A stretch of DNA of 64,000 nt, from NCBI GenBank assembly GCA_000828975.1, contig AP014683.1:2251700-2315699 (forward strand). Reading direction: 5' to 3'. The number at the start of each line of letters is the position of its first letter. The first letter of the stretch is position 1. Positions 51,724 to 59,625 of this stretch are shown in pieces. The position numbers and the translations under genes are program-made. The stretch comes from Burkholderiales bacterium GJ-E10 (GTDB lineage Bacteria > Pseudomonadota > Gammaproteobacteria > Burkholderiales > Burkholderiaceae_F). The notes under the pieces were generated by a model that did no database searches, was not told the DNA's origin, and worked only from the letters and a program-made list of their open reading frames with translations.

Positions 51724-52356
51724 CTAGGCGTGCACCGGCGCTTCGCCGATGCGGATCGTGTGCTCGTCGAGGAACCGGTAGGGGGGCACCGCGAGGTTGT
51801 CCGCCGCGGGCTTGTTCTTGAACACCCGCCCGGCCAGATCGAACGTGGAGCCATGGCAAGGGCACAGGAATCCCGGCCACGGCCCCAACGCCGCCTTCAC
51901 GCCGGCGGGGAACGGTCCGTTGGGCGAGCAGCCCAGGTGCGTGCAGATGCCGATCACGACCAGGAAGTCCGGCCGGATCGAGCGCAGCGCCGGATCCTTC
52001 ATCACGTATGGCGGCGTGGGGTAGTTCTGGCGCTTGGAATCCGGATCGGCGAGCGCGGCGGTGTCCTGGTGCAGAACCCGGATCATCTCCGGGGTGCGGT
52101 GCAGGATCCATACCGGCTTGCCCCGCCACTTGACGATGCGCATCGTCCCGGGCGGAATCCCGGAAATGTCGACGTCGACGGGCGCGCCGGCCGCCTTGGC
52201 GCCGTCGGTCGGCCCCCAGGACGCGACATAGGGCACCGCAAGCGCAGCGACTCCCGCCCCGCCGACGATGGCAGTGGCCACCACCGCGGTGCGGCGTTCG
52301 ACGTCCGGACCCGGGGGCGGCGGAGCGGTCGTGCTGTTGTTGGTGTTGTTCGACAT
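51724..52356 (-). CDS. petA: Rieske iron-sulfur protein of cytochrome bc1
   Basis: A 210-residue protein with an N-terminal Tat/anchor segment (ERRTAVVATAIVGGAGVAALAVP, partly quoted) and a [2Fe-2S] domain with CTHLGC (C138, H140, C143) and CPCHGS (C165, C167, H168). Start MSNNTNN at 52356; an in-frame ATG farther upstream would extend into the divergent promoter region. First gene of petABC. Confidence 0.97.
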   Translation of the reverse strand: MSNNTNNSTTAPPPPGPDVERRTAVVATAIVGGAGVAALAVPYVASWGPTDGAKAAGAPVDVDISGIPPGTMRIVKWRGKPVWILHRTPEMIRVLHQDTAALADPDSKRQNYPTPPYVMKDPALRSIRPDFLVVIGICTHLGCSPNGPFPAGVKAALGPWPGFLCPCHGSTFDLAGRVFKNKPAADNLAVPPYRFLDEHTIRIGEAPVHA

Positions 52357-52487
52357 GGTTCCTTCCTCGGCCGTTTCACATTTCGCGTTCAGGATACTGC
52401 GCCGCAACAACCTTACCGTGTCGTGCCAGGGTAAAATTTCATGACAGACGCACCAATCCTGACCCGTATCAATCATTGGGAGGCATT

Positions 52488-52718
52488 GTGCACCCCACAA
52501 AGCAGGGCGCCAAGAGAAGTACTACCCCTTCGGGGAATCCCGGAGCGGGAACGCGTGCGGACGTCACCATCACCCGCTCGACCGGCAAGCAGAAGAAGCC
52601 CGGCGAATTCAACTGGGTAAAGTTCTGGATCGAGATGGGCATCTATGCGCTCATCTTCAACATCGTCGCGGGCCTGATCACCTGGTACTACATCTTCCCG
52701 AAGCTGCACCTGCGGTAA
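52488..52718 (+). CDS. Small single-helix membrane protein divergent from petA
   Basis: 76 residues from GTG 52488 (GGGAGG four bases upstream). A hydrophilic Thr/Lys/Gly-rich N-terminal half is followed by one helix (about 45-66) and the short tail IFPKLHLR. Own terminator follows at 39 bases. Not recognised. Placement opposite bc1 and beside the Cyc2/c4 operon suggests a respiratory accessory role, which is only inference. Confidence 0.65.
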   Translation: MHPTKQGAKRSTTPSGNPGAGTRADVTITRSTGKQKKPGEFNWVKFWIEMGIYALIFNIVAGLITWYYIFPKLHLR

Positions 52719-52756
52719 GGCGTCGCCGCAAAGGCGCATCCTGCGGGGCACGCCCA

Positions 52757-52790
52757 TGAAAAAAGGGAGCCGGTAGGCTCCCTTTTTTCA
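52757..52790. terminator. Bidirectional rho-independent terminator
   Basis: Perfect 15-base arms TGAAAAAAGGGAGCC and GGCTCCCTTTTTTCA around GGTA. Ends the plus-strand 76-aa gene and the minus-strand cyc2-like/c4 operon. Confidence 0.95.
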
Positions 52791-52836
52791 TTCGACCCGC
52801 CTGCGCCGGGTTGCGGCGCAGGCGGATTTTCTGCGA

Positions 52837-53658
52837 TTACTTCAGGGACTGGACGTAGGCCGCCACATCCTTGAAGTCCTGATTGCTCAGGTTGGCAACC
52901 AGGGCCGCCATCTGGTCGATCTGCCGCTGTCCCGAACGAATCGCGAGCAGCTGCTGATAGACGTAGTCGGCATGCTGGCTGGCCAGACGGGGGATGGACC
53001 CCTGTCCGCCGGCGGTCGGGCCGTGGCACATCTGGCAGGGCAGCAGGCCCTTGGCGGCATCGCCGTTCAGGAACAGCGCCTGGCCGTGGGCAACGTTGCC
53101 GTTGACTTCCCCGGTGGCCGGAGCGGCCGGAGTCTGCTTCGAGAAGAACTCGGCCAGCGCGTTCATGGTCGGTTGATCCAGATCGCGGGCCACGCCCTTC
53201 ATGAAGTCCCAGGCCTTCTCTTCGTTACGCGGGGTGCGCTCGGACTTGTAGTCGTTCGAATGCACGTATCCCGTGTAGGGCTTGCGCCAGCCGGTGATGT
53301 CCTTGAACCACATCTCGACGTAGCCCTCGTGGGTGACGTCCTTGGCCTGCCACGTTTCCCACTGGTTGAGGTTGTGGAAGTTGATCAGCTGGTTGACGAT
53401 GTAGTCCTTCTGCTGTCCGGCCAGATTCGGGAAAATCGGGTTCACCGATCGCCCCCCGGGGCCGTGGCAGGCGGAACACCAGGTCACGGCCAGATGCTGT
53501 GCGCGCGCCGGCGCGAGCTCCTGGGCCAGGGCCTTGGTGTTGGCGTCATCCAGTTCGTTGGCGTTCGCCACCACGGCGAACGTCGAGGTCACCGCCAGCG
53601 CGATCCCGGTGAGGAGGCTGGCCACTCGCGGCAAGTTCCGCGTCATCTTCGTCTCCAT
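52837..53658 (-). CDS. Diheme cytochrome c4-type protein (Cyc1-like)
   Basis: 273 residues: signal peptide (cleavage near ANANE, about residue 33), first haem CSACH (C61-H65) and second CQMCH (C208-H212). Each is followed by a class I cytochrome fold with c4-like tails (NLAGQQKDYIVNQLINF; RLASQHADYVYQQLLAIRSG). The first domain carries an insertion of about 50 residues (VTHEGYVEMWFKDITGWRKP). Start 53658 with AGGAG. It lies 26 bases after the Cyc2-like gene, the same order as cyc2-cyc1 in acidophilic iron oxidisers, where Cyc1 is the periplasmic electron acceptor. Confidence 0.9.
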   Translation of the reverse strand: METKMTRNLPRVASLLTGIALAVTSTFAVVANANELDDANTKALAQELAPARAQHLAVTWCSACHGPGGRSVNPIFPNLAGQQKDYIVNQLINFHNLNQWETWQAKDVTHEGYVEMWFKDITGWRKPYTGYVHSNDYKSERTPRNEEKAWDFMKGVARDLDQPTMNALAEFFSKQTPAAPATGEVNGNVAHGQALFLNGDAAKGLLPCQMCHGPTAGGQGSIPRLASQHADYVYQQLLAIRSGQRQIDQMAALVANLSNQDFKDVAAYVQSLK

Positions 53659-53684
53659 GTTTGGTTCTCCTGCGCGGGCCACGG

Positions 53685-55148
53685 TTAGAACACCCACCAG
53701 ATTGCGCCGGTCAGACGGTTGAAGTCGGACGGGTTGGTGTTTCCTGCATAACCCGGGATGCCCGACGTGTAGCCATCAAGCTTGGTGAACGCCTGGTACA
53801 TGAGGCTGAACCGCAAATCCTGCATCGGCAGATAGTTCGCTTCCAGCGTCCAGTACGTGGTCGCCGGATTTCCGCTGCCCGCCACAGGGGTACCGGTGGC
53901 ATCATTGAACTGATACGCACCGCCGCTGCTCTGGCCCGTGAAGTCCGTCCAACCCACGGTCAAACCGTACTGCCGGTTGTAGTAGGCCGTGCCGCGAACG
54001 TTGAACTCCTTGAGCGTGCTGTCACCAAAGCCGTTCGCAATCTGATTGCTGTGCTCGATGATGTACGAACCCGAAGCCGTGTACACCCAGGGCTCACCTT
54101 TGTTGTACTGGTACTGGCTGTCGATGCCGATGTCGCGGTAGTAGTTGAACGCGTTCGGCGTCGCCCCGGTGGAGCAGGTCGAACTGCCAAAAGCCGCGTT
54201 GCTGCCGGTGACCTGGATTACGCAGGTCCGCGCATCAGTGCCGAACAAGCCGGCTTCGACCGAGTTGTAGCCCCAGTCGTGGCTATATGCGATGCGGTAG
54301 TACGGCGCGTAGTTGTCGACAGCCTCTCCTTGGAAACCGCCAACATTGTTGGGGTTCGTCGAGGCGGTAGTCGCAAGACCGCCCGGATTGGCGCCATTTC
54401 CCCAGTTGAACTCGCTCAAAGCACCGTTGGTGTTGCGGCGCAGGGCGAATTCGGCATAGATGGTCTTGTGCCACCACAGATACGTACCGATGCCAACAGT
54501 CGCTCCGGGAACGCTGAAGTTATCGAGGAACGTTCCGGGGATGCCCGGCCCCACCAGCGGCGACGGATAGTTGCTGTAGGGGAACCACGGGAACCGCCAT
54601 GCGGGAACCGCGTTCCACACGTCCTGCATCGTGTAGTCGTTGTTGACGTACACGCCCAGGACCGCCTCCGGCTCCAGCGAACCCGAGTTGGTGAAGCGAT
54701 GAACATAACGCGCTTCCGTGTTGTCGACCGTCGGGCTGAAACTGCTGGTTCCCGGCATTCCGGCGCCGCTGCCCGACATCTGGCCGAACACGCCCAGGTT
54801 GTCGGTGATCCGGCCGCCGAAGAACACGCTGTACTGAACGAACTGGGCGTGATTCAGTCCGGCCGAGGACGCACCGGCGCCGGACTTGACGCTCGGCATC
54901 GTGTCGTACTCGCCCATCATGGCGAACGCCAGCGGGATCGGCTGGGCTTCGCCGAAGGTGTAACCGTTGAGTTTGAATTCACGGCCATACGCGGTCAGCT
55001 CGGGATAGCTGATGTGACAAGCGGCACAGTTGTGCCCCGTCTGGCGCGCGAACAGCGGAATCGCCTGCGCAGGCGCGGTCAGCCCGAGGTAGGCCGCGCC
55101 GGCAAGGAGACCGGCCGCCAGCCAACGGGCATAGCGAATCAGAGTCAT
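53685..55148 (-). CDS. cyc2: Cyc2-like outer-membrane monohaem cytochrome-porin fusion
   Basis: 487 residues. Signal peptide ending AQA (29). The mature start IPLFARQTGHNCAACH, with a single haem site C41-H45, is followed by ISYPELTAYGREFKLNGYTF, the signature of Cyc2 proteins. The remaining about 420 residues alternate hydrophobic and polar residues as in a porin barrel and end in WWVF, the terminal aromatic of outer-membrane proteins. Length matches Cyc2 (about 400-490). In iron oxidisers Cyc2 oxidises Fe(II) at the cell surface; other fused cytochrome-porins exist, so the donor is inferred. Heads an operon with a c4 cytochrome. Confidence 0.85.
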   Translation of the reverse strand: MTLIRYARWLAAGLLAGAAYLGLTAPAQAIPLFARQTGHNCAACHISYPELTAYGREFKLNGYTFGEAQPIPLAFAMMGEYDTMPSVKSGAGASSAGLNHAQFVQYSVFFGGRITDNLGVFGQMSGSGAGMPGTSSFSPTVDNTEARYVHRFTNSGSLEPEAVLGVYVNNDYTMQDVWNAVPAWRFPWFPYSNYPSPLVGPGIPGTFLDNFSVPGATVGIGTYLWWHKTIYAEFALRRNTNGALSEFNWGNGANPGGLATTASTNPNNVGGFQGEAVDNYAPYYRIAYSHDWGYNSVEAGLFGTDARTCVIQVTGSNAAFGSSTCSTGATPNAFNYYRDIGIDSQYQYNKGEPWVYTASGSYIIEHSNQIANGFGDSTLKEFNVRGTAYYNRQYGLTVGWTDFTGQSSGGAYQFNDATGTPVAGSGNPATTYWTLEANYLPMQDLRFSLMYQAFTKLDGYTSGIPGYAGNTNPSDFNRLTGAIWWVF

Positions 55149-55482
55149 GAAGCTCCTCCTGGTGGATGGAAGGGTGATTTGTTGCTTGAAATCGTGCTCC
55201 GGCTACGGTCCCACCCCCTTACGACCGCAACGCGTTTCCTGCCGATGGTGCAAACGGAACGGACGCTCTCTCCCCGCGTCCATCGCCTCCCGAATCCTAA
55301 GAGAGAACCTTTTCTAATTGCAACTTAAAGAGTGTTAATTGTTGCAGTTGTGCGACACCCTTAGGGGGAGTGCGCGAAACATTGCGACCGCACTCCCGGG
55401 GGTGGCAGTGCGGAGCGGCCGGAACGGTGCCAGAATCGACCCGTCGTTCGCATTCGAGCCGACCTTGCGGAACTCGTTGACC
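55149..55482. other. Divergent regulatory region between cyc2-like and coiled-coil genes
   Basis: No gene. An AT-rich island at about 55300-55345 stands out in GC-rich DNA. On the minus strand TTAACA and TAGAAA spaced 16 bases apart (about 55315-55342) could be the cyc2-like promoter. GGAGG-type ribosome-binding sequence lies directly ahead of 55148. Confidence 0.4.
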
Positions 55483-56022
55483 ATGGAAATGGAAATGTTC
55501 ACCGCCTTGCGCTCCGCCGGGGTTCCGGAGGACAAGGCGCGGGCGGCCACGGAATCGGTGGCGCACGAAATCGACCGCTGCTTTCGCACCCGCACCGAGC
55601 CGCTGGCGACCAAGGGCGATCTGGCGGAACTGCGCTCTGCGATCACAGAACTTCGCGCCGCCACCCAGGCCGATATCGCAGATCTTCGCGCCACCACCCA
55701 GGCCGATATCGCAGATCTTCGTGCCACCGCCCAGGCCGATATCGCAGATCTTCGCTCCACCACCCAGGCCGATATCGCAGCACTTCGCTCCACTACCGAA
55801 GCCGGTTTCGCGGATCTTCGCTCCACCGCCCACGCGGATGTCGCGTCGCTTCGCTCCGCCACCGAGGGCAACATGGCGGAGTTCCGGGCGGAAGTTCGTG
55901 GCGAATTCGCAACCATTCGGACGGAGTTCGTGGATTTCAAGGCGGAAATCATCAAGTGGGTCGCCGGATTGATGATTGCCCAGACCGCAGCGCTCGGGGT
56001 GATCATCAAGCTGGTTCATTGA
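55483..56022 (+). CDS. DUF1640-like coiled-coil protein with C-terminal membrane helix
   Basis: 179 residues from ATG 55483. N-terminal part MFTALRSAGVPEDKARAA, typical of CCDC90/DUF1640-like proteins, then seven tandem 11-residue units of the type ATQADIADLR (about residues 58-134) predicting a long coiled coil, then a hydrophobic helix (about 158-177). Likely a membrane-anchored rod. An in-frame ATG at 55339 extends into AT-rich noncoding DNA. Function unknown. Confidence 0.75.
   Translation: MEMEMFTALRSAGVPEDKARAATESVAHEIDRCFRTRTEPLATKGDLAELRSAITELRAATQADIADLRATTQADIADLRATAQADIADLRSTTQADIAALRSTTEAGFADLRSTAHADVASLRSATEGNMAEFRAEVRGEFATIRTEFVDFKAEIIKWVAGLMIAQTAALGVIIKLVH
55654..55884 (+). 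repeat. Seven tandem 33-base units inside the coiled-coil gene
   Basis: Units of 33 bases start at 55654, 55687, 55720, 55753, 55786, 55819 and 55852. The first four are nearly identical (for example CAGGCCGATATCGCAGATCT), the last three diverged. In frame, so copy number changes alter coil length by 11 residues. Confidence 0.9.
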
Positions 56023-56105
56023 CCGTACAGCGCGACCATCCATCGGTCGTCCGATGAACGCCGGCCGGTTGTGAGCCGCGGAAGCGGCCCACCCCGCGCT
56101 ACCAT

Positions 56106-57770
56106 ATGCGTTTTCTCCGCAGCCCGGCCCCTCGCATGAAACCCCGCATTCCCAACGGCTTCTGGGCACTCGCCATCCTGGTCCTCTGGGGCCTGGGCGT
56201 GGTCGCCCTGCTCGATCGCACTCCCTATGGTCTGGACGAGGCCACGGCGCGGGCAGTGCTCGTGCTCTGGTCCGCATCCGATCACGTCGCGGCGCCCGTC
56301 GTCACGCTCTCGGTTCCCGACTTCCGGGCGCTGTTCCTGCTGCCGGCGGGAATCCTGTTCTCCGGCAGCCTGATCGCGGCCAAACTCGCCACCCTGCTCT
56401 ACCTCGTGGCGGCGGTTCTGTTGCTGTTCCTGCGGCGACGCGCCCAAGGAGACACCGAGACGCCGCTGCTGGCCTCCGGGCTGCTGCTGCTGTCGCCGTT
56501 GGCCATCAATGCCATCGACCGCATCGCCGTCGGGCCATACCTCCTTGTCACGTTCCTCGCCGGCGCCTGGGCCGATGAGTCCTATCGCACCCACCGCCTG
56601 CGGTTCGGCGGCTTCTTTTTCGCCCAACTGCTGTTCAGCATCGCGGCGATCACGCTGCATCCAGCCGGCTTGGCCTATCCGCTCGTGCTGCTGTGGTCCT
56701 GGGTGCGCAATCCGCCGCCGGAGCCGCAGGCTCCGGGCGTGATTCCGGGGCGGGAGCGCACCCACGTCCTGATCGGCCTCGTCGTTGCGATGCTGCTGGG
56801 ACTTGCGCTGGCGTGGGGCTGGCCGCTGCAGCATTGGTTCGCCAACCCCGTGCGCGGCTTGGGTGCGGATATCTTCGCGTTCCCGCGGGAGAATCTGTCG
56901 ATGGGCGCGATGCCCTGGCTGCTCGGTGTCCTGGTGGCCGCCGCGCTTGGCGTCGTCGTGTTCGGCATGCGCCGCTCGCTGCGCGAAGACCGGTTTGCCG
57001 CAACGCTCGTCCTTGCCGCCGGAATCGGATTGCTGACCGGGGATTCGACCTTTTCCCTGGTCGCGTTCGTGCTCATCCTTTATTGGGGGTTTCCGCAACT
57101 GCTGCGCGTCCATCTCGGGCACGCGCAAGGCTTGGCCAGCGGTTTCGCGTCGCAGCGCGGCATGGCGTTCGCGGCATTGCTCGTACTGTCCACCGCGTTT
57201 CTGGTGATCGACCGGGGACACTACTCCAACGAGCGGCTCGGCTTGCAGACGCTGTCCCCGCACGATCAATTGATCTCCGCACTGAGCGACGCCGTGCAGG
57301 CAGAACAGGCCAAGCGGGAGAAGGAGAGACGCCCGGGGGTCATGACGGCGATCGACCGCGCCAAAGCGAGCGTGAAGGTCGCCAGCCAATGGCCGGGCCG
57401 CACGATGATCGCCTGCGGTTGCAGCACCCTGCCGCTGCCGCCGACCCCGCGGGATCTCCGCACCTTTGCGGCCAATCTTCACGGGCTCGACTATGTGATC
57501 TTCGATCCGCGAACGCCGCAGAACCGGCCCTTGTCGCAGGACTTCGCGATGCTGGGCGGCGCCAACAGCACGACGGTGGCGCTGCAAGAAGGCGGCGTGG
57601 TGCTGCGCCTGGTGGCAGCGCATGCGCCGCGGGCACCGACGCCCGCTTCGCCCGCACCCGCCAAAGCGCCGACGAGCTCCGCGAGCGCGCCGGCGTCAAC
57701 GGAAGCCGCGGCGAAATCGCCAGCGGGATCCGCTACCGGGTCCGCGGCCGTCCCGTCCTCGAAGAAGTAG
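56106..57770 (+). CDS. Polytopic membrane protein, possible GT-C-type glycosyltransferase
   Basis: 554 residues with about 10-11 transmembrane helices in the first 370, an early acidic motif after helix 1 (RTPYGLDEATARAV) resembling the DE/DD loop of GT-C enzymes such as ArnT, a soluble domain (about 385-500), and a low-complexity Pro/Ala/Ser tail ending SSKK. No family is recognised with confidence; lipid-linked sugar transfer is one possibility. ATG 56136 is an alternative start. A small membrane protein gene follows eight bases later. Confidence 0.65.
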   Translation: MRFLRSPAPRMKPRIPNGFWALAILVLWGLGVVALLDRTPYGLDEATARAVLVLWSASDHVAAPVVTLSVPDFRALFLLPAGILFSGSLIAAKLATLLYLVAAVLLLFLRRRAQGDTETPLLASGLLLLSPLAINAIDRIAVGPYLLVTFLAGAWADESYRTHRLRFGGFFFAQLLFSIAAITLHPAGLAYPLVLLWSWVRNPPPEPQAPGVIPGRERTHVLIGLVVAMLLGLALAWGWPLQHWFANPVRGLGADIFAFPRENLSMGAMPWLLGVLVAAALGVVVFGMRRSLREDRFAATLVLAAGIGLLTGDSTFSLVAFVLILYWGFPQLLRVHLGHAQGLASGFASQRGMAFAALLVLSTAFLVIDRGHYSNERLGLQTLSPHDQLISALSDAVQAEQAKREKERRPGVMTAIDRAKASVKVASQWPGRTMIACGCSTLPLPPTPRDLRTFAANLHGLDYVIFDPRTPQNRPLSQDFAMLGGANSTTVALQEGGVVLRLVAAHAPRAPTPASPAPAKAPTSSASAPASTEAAAKSPAGSATGSAAVPSSKK

Positions 57771-57777
57771 GTCCGCG

Positions 57778-57981
57778 ATGCCGATCAAGGAACTGCTGAT
57801 CTACTGCTTCGTCGCGACGAGCTCGATGATCCTCATGTCGTTCGTCGCACACATGCTCGTGGGTGGGCTGGTAAGTCCGCGCACCGAACTGTTCGTGCAG
57901 ATCGGGCTCTGCGGAGCCGTTGCGACCCTGATCGGATTCATGGCGTGGGACGTCGCGAAGCGACGGAGAGGAAAGAAGTAG
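57778..57981 (+). CDS. Small two-helix membrane protein (67 aa)
   Basis: Begins MPIKELLIYCFVATSSM, with helices at about 5-28 and 38-58 and a basic tail RRRGKK. Starts eight bases after the upstream membrane protein gene, so it is probably co-transcribed. Not recognised. Followed by a REP-like palindrome. Confidence 0.6.
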   Translation: MPIKELLIYCFVATSSMILMSFVAHMLVGGLVSPRTELFVQIGLCGAVATLIGFMAWDVAKRRRGKK

Positions 57982-58011
57982 CGAGGCAAAAGCCGGGGAT
58001 CCTCTTCGCAC

Positions 58012-58050
58012 CCTCACCCCCGCCCTCTCCCGCACCCGCGGGAGAGGGGG
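58012..58050. repeat. REP-like palindrome
   Basis: Arms CCCTCTCCCGC and GCGGGAGAGGG (58023-58048) around ACCC, preceded by CTCACCCCCG as in the tilS copy. Lies between convergent genes. Confidence 0.85.
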
Positions 58051-58053
58051 CGT

Positions 58054-58533
58054 TCACGCTTGCGCGGCGGGCTTCTCCAGGCGCTTGATCGCATCCTGCG
58101 CCGCCCGGTATTGCGCATCGTCCTCGAACTGCCCGCGCGCAAAAACATACTGCATGCGGTTTCCCTGGCGATCGAGTCCGGTCACGCCGAACGACTTGCC
58201 CGCGTAATCGCCATAGAGCTTGATCGTCTTGACGAGGTCGATACGCATCCCGCTGCGCAACTCGACGACGACGATCTCCTCGTCGGAGTTCACCTCGATG
58301 TGCACGGGCGACGACGGCAGCGCCATCATCCGGATCCGCAACATCCGGTTGACGCCGGCCAGGAAGAAGAACGTGCCGAGAAACACCAGCACATAGGTGA
58401 TGTTGTGCTCATGCCGGAACCACTCGATTCCGCCGAAGTAAAGCAGGAAGAATACGGTGGGGACGTAGAGCAGGATGTCCCAAAGCAGGCCCTTCTCGTC
58501 CGGCTGGAGGTCGAATTTTGCGGGTTTTGCCAC
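58054..58533 (-). CDS. Membrane protein with two N-terminal helices and a PH-like domain
   Basis: 159 residues from GTG 58533. Two helices (about 18-37 and 43-62) are followed by a soluble beta-rich part (SPVHIEVNSDEEIVVVELRSG) reminiscent of bacterial PH-like domains. Last gene of the minus-strand unit that starts with the membrane cytochrome c at 60724. Function unknown, possibly an accessory or assembly factor for that unit. Confidence 0.6.
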   Translation of the reverse strand: MAKPAKFDLQPDEKGLLWDILLYVPTVFFLLYFGGIEWFRHEHNITYVLVFLGTFFFLAGVNRMLRIRMMALPSSPVHIEVNSDEEIVVVELRSGMRIDLVKTIKLYGDYAGKSFGVTGLDRQGNRMQYVFARGQFEDDAQYRAAQDAIKRLEKPAAQA

Positions 58534-58560
58534 GATGTCGGTTCTTTCCTCGTTTCTCGA

Positions 58561-58601
58561 CCCTCACCCCCGCCCTCTCCCGCCGCCGCGGGAGAGGGGG
58601 A
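58561..58601. repeat. REP-like palindrome
   Basis: Arms CCCTCTCCCGC and GCGGGAGAGGG (58573-58598) around CGCC, the same core as in tilS. It lies between the thioredoxin-like and the two-helix protein genes on the minus strand. Confidence 0.85.
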
Positions 58602-58689
58602 GACGGGCAGGCGTCGCTTGCGGATTCTGTCCTCGCCCGCAGACGGAAGATGGACTCGGCTTGGCTCGGGGACTTCCGGGTTTGCGCGC

Positions 58690-59316
58690 TTAGCCCATCT
58701 TCCCGGAATTGGCGTCGGGCAGGATTTTCTTGATCGCGTCCTGCATTTCGCCATAGAGCATCTTGCCGGCCTCGGTTTCCCGGACGATGCCGTTCTTGTC
58801 GATGGCGAAGGTCCATGGATCCCCCATCACCCGGAACGCCTTGTACGCCTGCGGGTTCATGTACTGATCCATGTGGATGAAGATGACCTGATTGCCGTAT
58901 TTGTCGAGCAGTGCCTTGGCGACCTGCAACTGCTCGTCGCATTCCGTGCAGTGGCCCGGGGTCGCAAAGACCAGCAGGATGGGCTTGTGCATCGTCAGCG
59001 CTTTGGCCACCGAGTACTGGTACATGCGCGGATCCGGCTCCCGGTAGGTGGTCACCTTGGAAAGGTCCCCTCCGACGTCCGCCAGCGTCTTGGTCTGTAC
59101 CGCCGGCGCATGGGTTCCGACGGCAAGGCCCCGGAAGAGGCCTCCGTAGCTCCCGTTATTACTGCACGCCGTTAGCGCCACGGCGGCCCCAGCAGCGACC
59201 GCGACGCCGATCGCAAACCGGCGCCAGGCGGCCGTTGCGGTCCCTCGAGGAGTGCCTTCGGCCACGGCCGCGCATCCGGAACTCCCCACGGCTTGGTTGC
59301 AATCCATCGGGTCCAT
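58690..59316 (-). CDS. Thioredoxin-fold lipoprotein with CTEC motif
   Basis: 208 residues, start at 59316 with AGGAGG upstream. A long leader with an Arg-Arg pair (WRRFAIGVAVAAG) ends in lipobox LTAC (C51). The mature part has a thioredoxin fold: KPILLVFATPGHCTECDEQL with C123/C126 in place of the usual WCxPC, followed by the VIFIHMDQY strand and the WTFAIDKNG hairpin. Suited to reduce or deliver to apocytochrome or copper sites of the neighbouring oxidase-type genes. Substrate unknown. Confidence 0.75.
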   Translation of the reverse strand: MDPMDCNQAVGSSGCAAVAEGTPRGTATAAWRRFAIGVAVAAGAAVALTACSNNGSYGGLFRGLAVGTHAPAVQTKTLADVGGDLSKVTTYREPDPRMYQYSVAKALTMHKPILLVFATPGHCTECDEQLQVAKALLDKYGNQVIFIHMDQYMNPQAYKAFRVMGDPWTFAIDKNGIVRETEAGKMLYGEMQDAIKKILPDANSGKMG

Positions 59317-59333
59317 GGGAGCCTCCTTCCTGC

Positions 59334-59591
59334 TCAGAAAAGGATTCCGCCCAACATCTGCAGGGCGCCGAACACCACCGCCAGCAGTACGCCGACGATG
59401 ATCGCCAGAAACATGATCTTCTCGCCCAACTTCGGCTTTTCCGGCCGATTCTTGCTGAACCAGAAAATGGCGATGATGACGGTGAAGGTGATGATGCCGA
59501 CGAGCAGAAACGCGAAGACCGCTTCGCTGAACTGCTGGCTGCGCATCCCTTCGATCGTGAAATCGAGGGCGTGGGACGTCTTTTGGTACAT
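59334..59591 (-). CDS. Two-helix small membrane protein (85 aa)
   Basis: Start MYQKTSHALDFTIEGMRS at 59591. Helix 1 about 25-44 (FAFLLVGIITFTVIIAIFWF), a basic loop KNRPEKPKLGEK, helix 2 about 58-82. Lies between the oxidase-like gene and the thioredoxin-like gene on one strand. No family recognised; probable subunit of the same membrane assembly. Confidence 0.65.
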   Translation of the reverse strand: MYQKTSHALDFTIEGMRSQQFSEAVFAFLLVGIITFTVIIAIFWFSKNRPEKPKLGEKIMFLAIIVGVLLAVVFGALQMLGGILF

Positions 59592-59625
59592 GCCGGGAGA
59601 TCCCTGGAATATCCGGGTGCGATCC

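Noticed and set aside
49216-52434. A 1072-codon plus-strand open frame across the bc1 genes
   Set aside because: Antisense shadow; the minus-strand genes have all expected bc1 ligands.
55654-55884. Possible CRISPR array
   Set aside because: The 33-base units are directly adjacent without spacers and in frame with a coiled-coil protein.
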